Shown here in pieces: positions 57,776 to 64,000 of a stretch of 64,000 nt of DNA. Position numbers and translations under genes: made by a program. The first letter of the stretch is position 1; every line of letters begins with the position of its first letter. The stretch comes from Streblospio benedicti (lineage: Eukaryota > Annelida > Polychaeta > Spionida > Spionidae). Location of the stretch: positions 38,107,845 through 38,171,844 of the forward strand of contig CM032660.1 of assembly GCA_019095985.1 (NCBI GenBank), given 5' to 3'. The notes below the pieces were generated by a model. It was given only the letters and a program-made list of their open reading frames with translations. It had not been told where the DNA came from and ran no database searches.

Positions 57776-57904
57776 TAGCAGCCGCTGCGCTTAACACTGT
57801 CCAGTATGTTATATAATGATACATATGCAATGAATCTTAATTCAAAACCAACAAAATATAGCAACTTTTTTTAGCAGTGTTACACTCCTGACATTTTGTG
57901 AAAC

Positions 57905-59878
57905 ATAGAAGACAGTTATATGTATCAGCATGTAAACCAAGCCACTAGAGGTAGAGGTTCAGATAAACCGTCCATACTAGATTTAGTGCTAACCAATGAG
58001 GAGGGCATGGTGGACAATATTTTATACGATGCCCCACTAGGAAAGAGTGACCACTCAGTATTAAAAATAAGCTTTGTCTGTGATACACAAAGAAGTGCTC
58101 AGCCAAAAATAAGATGTTGTTATGACAAAGGTGATTACAAGAAAATGTGTGAAATGATGAATGTAGACTGGGATGATTTATTCAAAGACTGTGAAACAGA
58201 TGTAAATAAACAATGGAGTATATTTCTGGAAAACATCCGCAAAGCCGAGGATGCATGTATTCCAAAAAAGACTGTTAGAACGGCTAAAAGGAGATATACA
58301 GTTCTAATGGACATGAAAGCCCTGGCCAAGATAAAGAGAAAGAACAGACTCTGGCAAAGATTCCTCCAAACCGAGGATGGAAGTGTATACCAGGACTACT
58401 GTAGGCTAAGAAACCAGGTGAGACGAATAACAAGACAAGCACAAAAGGAGTATGAGAAAAACTTAGCCAAGCAGGTAAAATCTAATCCCAAGAAATTTTG
58501 GAACTATGCTAGCAGTAAATCTAAAACCAGAGTTGGAGTACCAAACCTGTCCAAGTCATGTAATGAAAAAGGTGAAGACCTAACCAAGGATGACAAGGAG
58601 AAAGCTCAAGTACTTTCAAATTCTTTACCTCTGTGTTTACGAGGGAGCCGGAGGGAAACTGGGATCTTCCAGGATCCATTAAGGCTGGACATAAACTTGA
58701 AATTGATATCAATGATGAAGAGGTATTCAAAATCTTAGATAAGTTAAAGATCTCCAAATCACCCGGCCCGGACAAACTTCACCCCAGAATCCTATTTGAA
58801 CTCAGAGATGTCATTAAAAAGCCCCTAGCCATAATCTTCGCTACTTCACTGAATACAGCCACCCTCCCTGATGACTGGAAGTGTGCCAACATAACCGCAA
58901 TATATAAAAAAGGAAGTAAAAGGGTTGCAGGCAACTACCGGCCTGTAAGCCTGACCAGTGTTGTTTGCAAAATTATGGAGACATTAATCAGAAATGCCCT
59001 GGTGAATTATATGCAGAAGAATAATTTGTTTACAACTAAAATTCCATCCAGATAAATGTGGTGTGATGAGAATCGGGAAAACTAAGCTGGAAGACAGAGT
59101 GTACACCATGGGACCGGACAAGCACAAGCTCAAGACCATAACAGAAGAAAAAGACATAGGAGTGATTATTGATAATAAACTGAGTTTCTCCAGTCATATG
59201 GCTGCAAAGATAAAGAAAGCTAATTCTGTTATGGGAGTTATTAGAAGAACCTATGCGTACCTAGACAGACAGAGCTTCTTACTCCTCTACAAAGCACTTG
59301 TCAGGCCTCATGTAGAGTATGCCAACCAAGTATGGTGCCCCCACTTGAAGAAGGATGTGACAGTGATAGAGAATGTGCAACGTCGTGCCACAAAACAGAT
59401 TCCAGGACTAAAAGAGTTAAGTTACCCAGAAAGACTGAAATATCTCAATCTCCCCACAATCGCATATCGCAGACTACGCGGGGATATGATTGAAATGTAT
59501 AAGATCCTCACCGGAAAGTATGACCCCAGAGTAACAGACTTCATTACCCTGAGCAACAGCAGCACTAGAGGCCACAGTTACAAGATATACAAGGAGCAAT
59601 CAAACCGAGACCTGCGTAGATACTCTTTTATCCACAGATCGGTAAAACCCTGGAATAACTTGCCTAAAGAAGTGGTTGAAGCCCCAAGTGTAGGGGCATT
59701 TGAAAGACGATTGGACAAATTATGGTCTAAAGAAGAGGCTAAATTCAACCATGATGTGGAAATCAACTTCGCCGGAAACCGCATGCGCACAGCCCAACTC
59801 CGGGAAGTTACACAGATCTGACACTAGAGGCTTCCCGCCTTTCGTCAGAAACAGACTTATGAACTTATGAACTTATAA
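57905..59878 (+). mobile_element. CR1/L2-like LINE, 5'-truncated and with an internal deletion
   Basis: Reading starts in the C-terminal end of an endonuclease domain (EDSYMYQHVNQATRGRGSDK, SILDLVLTNEEGMV, GKSDHSVLKI). It continues through the linker (YEKNLAKQVKSNPKKFWNYA) into the reverse transcriptase N part (SPGPDKLHPRILFELRDVI, NYRPVSLTSVVCKIMETLI). A 1-nt deletion near 58620 shifts the frame. At about 59037 the frame jumps straight to the post-palm part (KFHPDKCGVMRIGKT, EEKDIGVIIDNKLSF, PHVEYANQVWCPHLKKDVT, VQRRATKQIPGLKELSYPER), so palm motifs A-C (about 0.5 kb) are missing. The ORF ends at 59821 and the copy ends in an 8-bp-unit tail (ACTTATGA, about 59854-59876). The 3' repeat tail and protein style fit CR1/L2-type LINEs. 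The copy cannot move by itself. Confidence 0.85.
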
Positions 59879-59879
59879 T

Positions 59880-60775
59880 CTTGATTTTCTCCATGAAAAA
59901 TGTACTCAAGCTTATCATTTTTTTTCACACAAGATCCACCTTACAGTTTCACACAGAGGTGTGCATGAATAAAATAGAAATCATCAATATCTTCTAAAAT
60001 TAGCACAAATTTAGTAAATGCCTCATTTTTTCTGACTTTTCCCAAATTTATACAATGTATATCATAACTTCGTAAGAAAAAATAATACAAAGGAAATTGC
60101 ATCAAATTATTAATAATACAATCAAATATGTCATAAATGTCTCTCAAAATTCACTAAATAGATTTAGAATAAATGACATAAATATCGATATATATTGAAA
60201 TGTCAAAATATATCATAAAAGTCAACATTTATCATGACATTTATTGACGTTTATTATAAGTGTTGCAAAAATTTCTAACCTTGTTATAAACTGGTAAGTA
60301 TTATTAACATTGGGCCTGTATATTGGTACATGTATGGAGATGGAAATAACGTTGGGTGCAATCAAGATTGTTCTGTCCCTAAGATCAATAAAGCACATTA
60401 ATGAATTTCTCTTAACAGTGCGTTGCTGGATTGAGTTGAGTGAAGTCCCCAAACCTTTGTTTGCACACCTTTTGATAAAGTTGTTTTTTATCTCTTATTA
60501 GAAATATGTCTGACCTAATTGACTAGTGGAATATGTGAAGTTGTGAATACTTGTATCTTTTCTCTATTTTGTATTGTATTTTGTACTTGTATCTTTGATC
60601 TGGAAAAATTAATAAAGAAAAAAACAGTTTTTTTGAAATAAACCATGCCAAAAATATGGAACTGCATTGCTCACCTCTCTGAATAATTATATTCTCATGT
60701 TACTGGATTTTGCTCATTTATGAAGTAATTACAGGTTTTTATGATAAAGGATTGTGAAGAAAGTAGGAAATAAAG
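59880..60775. other. Upstream flank of the SLC22-like gene
   Basis: AT-rich DNA without recognised exons or elements. An untranslated leader probably covers its last part. An in-frame TAG at 60764-60766 sets the upstream limit of the coding start. AATAAA at about 60610 is not tied to a gene. Confidence 0.4.
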
Positions 60776-62305
60776 ATGTCTGCAAATCTAGAGGCTGTAT
60801 ATCGTCAGTTGGGAAAGCCTGGTCGCTATCATGTCACCATATATATACTTCTGTGTTGCAATTATTTCCCTGTTGTGATCAACCATTTGATCATGGCACT
60901 TTTTGGAGCAAAGACATCATATGTTTGTTCTCAGGTATACTTACATTCTCGAATCCTATTATTACTGTTTTAATTTATAAAAATTATTATTACATTCTAA
61001 TGAACATTGCATAGAATTCTATTCAATAATAATTTGTTGCATTTTGTTCCTTGTAGGTCTCCCACCAGAAAGTGGGACACGTTCCATCTCATGCAGATTT
61101 TGCTACCAATGATTCAGGTTTGACTGATGTGGATGACTCGCAGAGTTTAACAATCAGCATGAATTCTGCAAATTTATGCTTCTTGTCTGATAATATGTCT
61201 CATAGTGAAAATGTTAGCACCAAGTGTTCAGAATGGAATTTCACACTGGAAAACGGAGAAAATAGTATTGTCACAGAGGTAAAGATGTTCTGTATTTTTT
61301 ATACATAGTCCATAACTTTTTGCCAAGCTCAGTTATCTCATAAAATTTAGATTCATTCAACCTTCACTAAACAACATAAGCAATGCAGCACACAAGATTG
61401 TCAGGTAGAATTTGAATTGGACAGTGGACTCAGAAGTTATAATGCAATACAATACAATATTATGTGCATTGTAGTATACTATATACACAACATGAGTATT
61501 ATGATTAAGAATTTCTTATGCAACTTAGCTGACTGTGCAATTCATTATTTGAATAAATTGAATGCAAGTTATAGAGGTTTCATACTTTGCTTAATGTATT
61601 GATGTGCTCATTCACCTGTAAAAACCATTGACCAATTATTGCATTCTTTGTGCACTCAAGTAATCAGCAACCATGCATGACAGTATTTAGTACATGTGCT
61701 TTTGTTTGACCAACTTGATAAGAACTGGCATTCATTAATTTGCATTTTTGTGTCTGAACAATTTTACATTATAAAACATTATGCATTTAAAGTTTCTGTG
61801 TTATATTGATATTCTATTATCAACATTGTATTTCTTTCAGTTTAGCCTTGTGTGTGACCGTGCCTATATGTCTAGTTTGGCTACTACTATATACTTCCTT
61901 GGAGTTATGATTGGAGGACTTGTATTTGGCGCCCTCTCTGATAGGTTAGAAAACTGACAACTGATCTATTGTTCATACATGAGATTTCATTTATTTATTG
62001 CATTATTCTACTTAGCAATGTTATATAGAAAGAAATGTTCATTTTTGATTGAAACGATTCATTTCAAACATAGTTGTACAATGCCTGAAAAAGTTGAACT
62101 ATGTGATCATAATTTTTCATTTCAAGTCAACTGTATTAAAATATTTGAATGTGTGAATTTTTTTTCTCATATGTCTAGATTTGGTCGTAAACCCTTCATG
62201 CTAACTACTCTGTATTGCCACATTGCTGTGGGAACAGGACTTGCATTTGTGCACAACTATGTTACTTTTGTGACCCTTCGATTCCTTCAGGGGATATTAA
62301 TGCAG
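60776..62305 (+). CDS. SLC22-family organic ion transporter, first four coding exons (continues beyond window)
   Basis: Exons 60776-60934, 61057-61278, 61841-61944 and 62179-62305 join in phase into 204 codons. The ATG has A at -3 and an in-frame stop 10 nt before it. Layout follows the SLC22 (major facilitator) family: a first membrane helix (HVTIYILLCCNYFPVVINHL), a large extracellular loop with several Cys and possible N-glycosylation sites (NMS, NVS, NFT), then CSEWNFT and IVTEFSLVCDRAYMSSLATT. Next come helix 2 with the signature GALSDRFGRKPF, and helix 3 ending TLRFLQGILMQ. Such proteins carry organic cations, carnitine or organic anions across the plasma membrane; the substrate cannot be told from this part. 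The remaining ~8 helices must lie beyond 64000. Confidence 0.92.
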
Positions 62306-64000
62306 GTATGCTTATATTATAACTGTTACAGTGTACTTATAGAAAAATGCTCAATCACAGGCTTCTTACTTGGTAAACAGACGATATTCATAGATATAAG
62401 ATGGTGAAAAACCTTTAAATTTATAGTGAGCGGAAAAAATGCACCCAATTCAATTTTGAAGCTATGCCTTTGCAAAGCCGCAAAACTACTGTCCACTATC
62501 CTTGTGCTTTGAATGTAAGAGTATAAAAATTCCGATTAACACATAAATTCTGTCTTATTCCTCCTATATATAAATATAGACATTAATTTTTTATAATTTT
62601 CTTGAATAATTTAGAGAAAAAGTACATTTTTTCATACCTATGCGTTTAAAACCATTCACATGTCAATTTATAGAAATTGATATCTGTCTCATAATGTGCA
62701 AGGTACTAATATAATTGCTCATTATTTATTTCATGACTCAGCGATAATCCATAATGCGTCTTTAGGGCTCATTTGCGACCACTTATAAGATAATTACAGT
62801 TTCATGAAGATCAAGGGCTTATATTGAAAGGAAATCAATTTTCATTCTATTAAATAAACAATGAAGATTACGTTAGTTAGGCTATGTATTGATAATTGTT
62901 GAAAGGTGTTCTTGCATGTTATTTAAGGTAATAAGGGTGATAAGATACATGGACATGGACAAAATTAATAAACTTCAAAGTTTATGCTGAGCGTCCAGAC
63001 AAGTCTGCTTTAATAGAATCAATTTGTCTTGTGACTTGCGAGATTTCCATTGAGGCATATTAGATAACTAGTATAATATAAATATCACGCTTTATATATT
63101 TATAATTCTTGATTTTAGAGAGCAAATTATTTTTTGCCCAGCCGAACCGTGAAATGATCTGATGTGTCTTAGAATTTTGTTTTCCCCCCCCCCCCCCCCC
63201 CATACACTTTTTCACATGGGAACTAGAATTTCTGTGGAACAAGCATTTCAGTGCTAAGGGCAAAGTGTTAAGATAATCTAGTACATGCCTAGGAGTAAAA
63301 AATGACATGATGCATACATATTTAACAGAGGACTATTTATAGTGCTTTAATAAGGCACCGTCTAAGGCCCCTCTTTTGGTCACTGTGCCAAAATCTCTGT
63401 TTATCCACAGAGGGAAACAGGCCTCTCCTATTTAACCATAGGGAAACAGGCTAATCAATCTTTATAATCAATTCTTTTCTAATATCATGTGACAACACCC
63501 TACATCAGAAACAATAGTAGACAGATGGAATGTACTCTTAGAATAGTTAGTTTTTATTTAGCTTTAAATGCGCCCAGTCGAGTAGGACGCACAACACAAA
63601 AACACCATGCCCCTTTGTCCCTCCAGGTCTGAACTGGTCAAGACCAAAATGTACTTTTTTACAATGGCCATGTCAAAGATGTTGGACAAGGTTTTCTTTT
63701 ATTTGAATTGGGTGACTTGTAATGTGCAGCTGACCCAGGCCTCCAAGAAGAACACTTTCACCAAACCTTCCAGGGCAGTTAAATTGCATAGGTGGTCAAT
63801 TTAGACGAATAAAAATTCAGCCACTTGAAAGTTGGGATTTGTCAAATGTCATCCTATTATTATAGTTGACAACAATCAACATACAGATTATCGATGATGT
63901 ATGTATGATATAGTGTTGTATTAGGTTTTGTATCCTAATGTGCTATATTGATAGTTACCCCAATTACCTTGTACACAACAAAGAGTTTGGGAGGGTTCTG
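62306..64000. other. Intron 4 of the SLC22-like gene (partial)
   Basis: No further SLC22 exon was found up to the window end. It contains a run of 17-18 C at about 63183-63200 and a moderately GC-rich unclassified stretch at 63350-63800 with two GGGAAACAGGC blocks (63410 and 63442). Nothing else recognised. Confidence 0.5.

Noticed and set aside
57920-59821. Two long plus-strand frames as host genes
   Set aside because: Endonuclease and reverse transcriptase signatures and the 8-bp tail show a LINE.
63060-63308. 82-codon minus-strand frame with a poly-Gly run
   Set aside because: It depends on the C homopolymer and has no supporting features.
1-64000. CRISPR arrays, operons, rRNA or clear tRNA genes
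   Set aside because: None seen. Gene structure is plainly eukaryotic and the direct repeats found are transposon or tandem-repeat units.

Overview
The window is genomic DNA from an intron-rich, AT-rich animal, probably a marine invertebrate. A non-vertebrate deuterostome or a lophotrochozoan would fit, but the species cannot be fixed from the sequence. Genes are split into many short exons with GT-AG borders, and introns and intergenic DNA are crowded with LINEs, Penelope-like elements, MITEs and long inverted repeats. Nothing prokaryotic is seen.

Three host genes are visible. (1) On the minus strand, an unrecognised gene starts at 7125 and runs leftwards out of the window. Five exons join in one phase-consistent frame (170 codons plus 2 nt). 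(2) On the plus strand, 57 coding exons between 14484 and 52967 assemble into one 2711-codon frame. It encodes a nuclear receptor corepressor (NCoR/SMRT/SMRTER family): Gln-rich N terminus, GPS2/TBL1-binding coiled-coil region, SANT1 (deacetylase activation), a Cys-rich segment that I do not recall in the human proteins, SANT2, a long Ser/Pro/Gln-rich middle with RGSI-GTP repeats and three polyQ tracts, three CoRNR-type receptor-binding positions in the family order, and the conserved acidic C terminus. (3) On the plus strand, an SLC22-family transporter starts at 60776. Its first four coding exons (204 codons) are present and the rest lies beyond 64000.

Mobile DNA by region: LINE 3' fragment (1837-2215). 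Penelope-like element with GIY-YIG domain inside a larger terminal-inverted-repeat element, in intron 1 of the minus gene (3836-5890). Three tandem ~160-bp repeats (8816-9293). Two CAG...CTG-ended elements with 6-bp target duplications in NCoR introns (17751-18668 and 25198-26475, the latter nested in a TTAA-type element). LINE fragment (19800-20035). Palindromes at 34534-34897, 35551-35730, 47697-48084 and 48482-49335. A second Penelope-like fossil (43990-45765). Between the NCoR end and SLC22: two striking palindromes (54512-54775 and 55964-56458), possible transposase remnants, and a CR1/L2-like LINE with an internal deletion (57905-59878).

The most notable observation is in the SANT2 coding region. 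The exon carrying most of SANT2 (31860-32002) is entered through an intron with AT...AC ends and left through an intron with a GC donor. Both borders are forced by reading frame and by family similarity.
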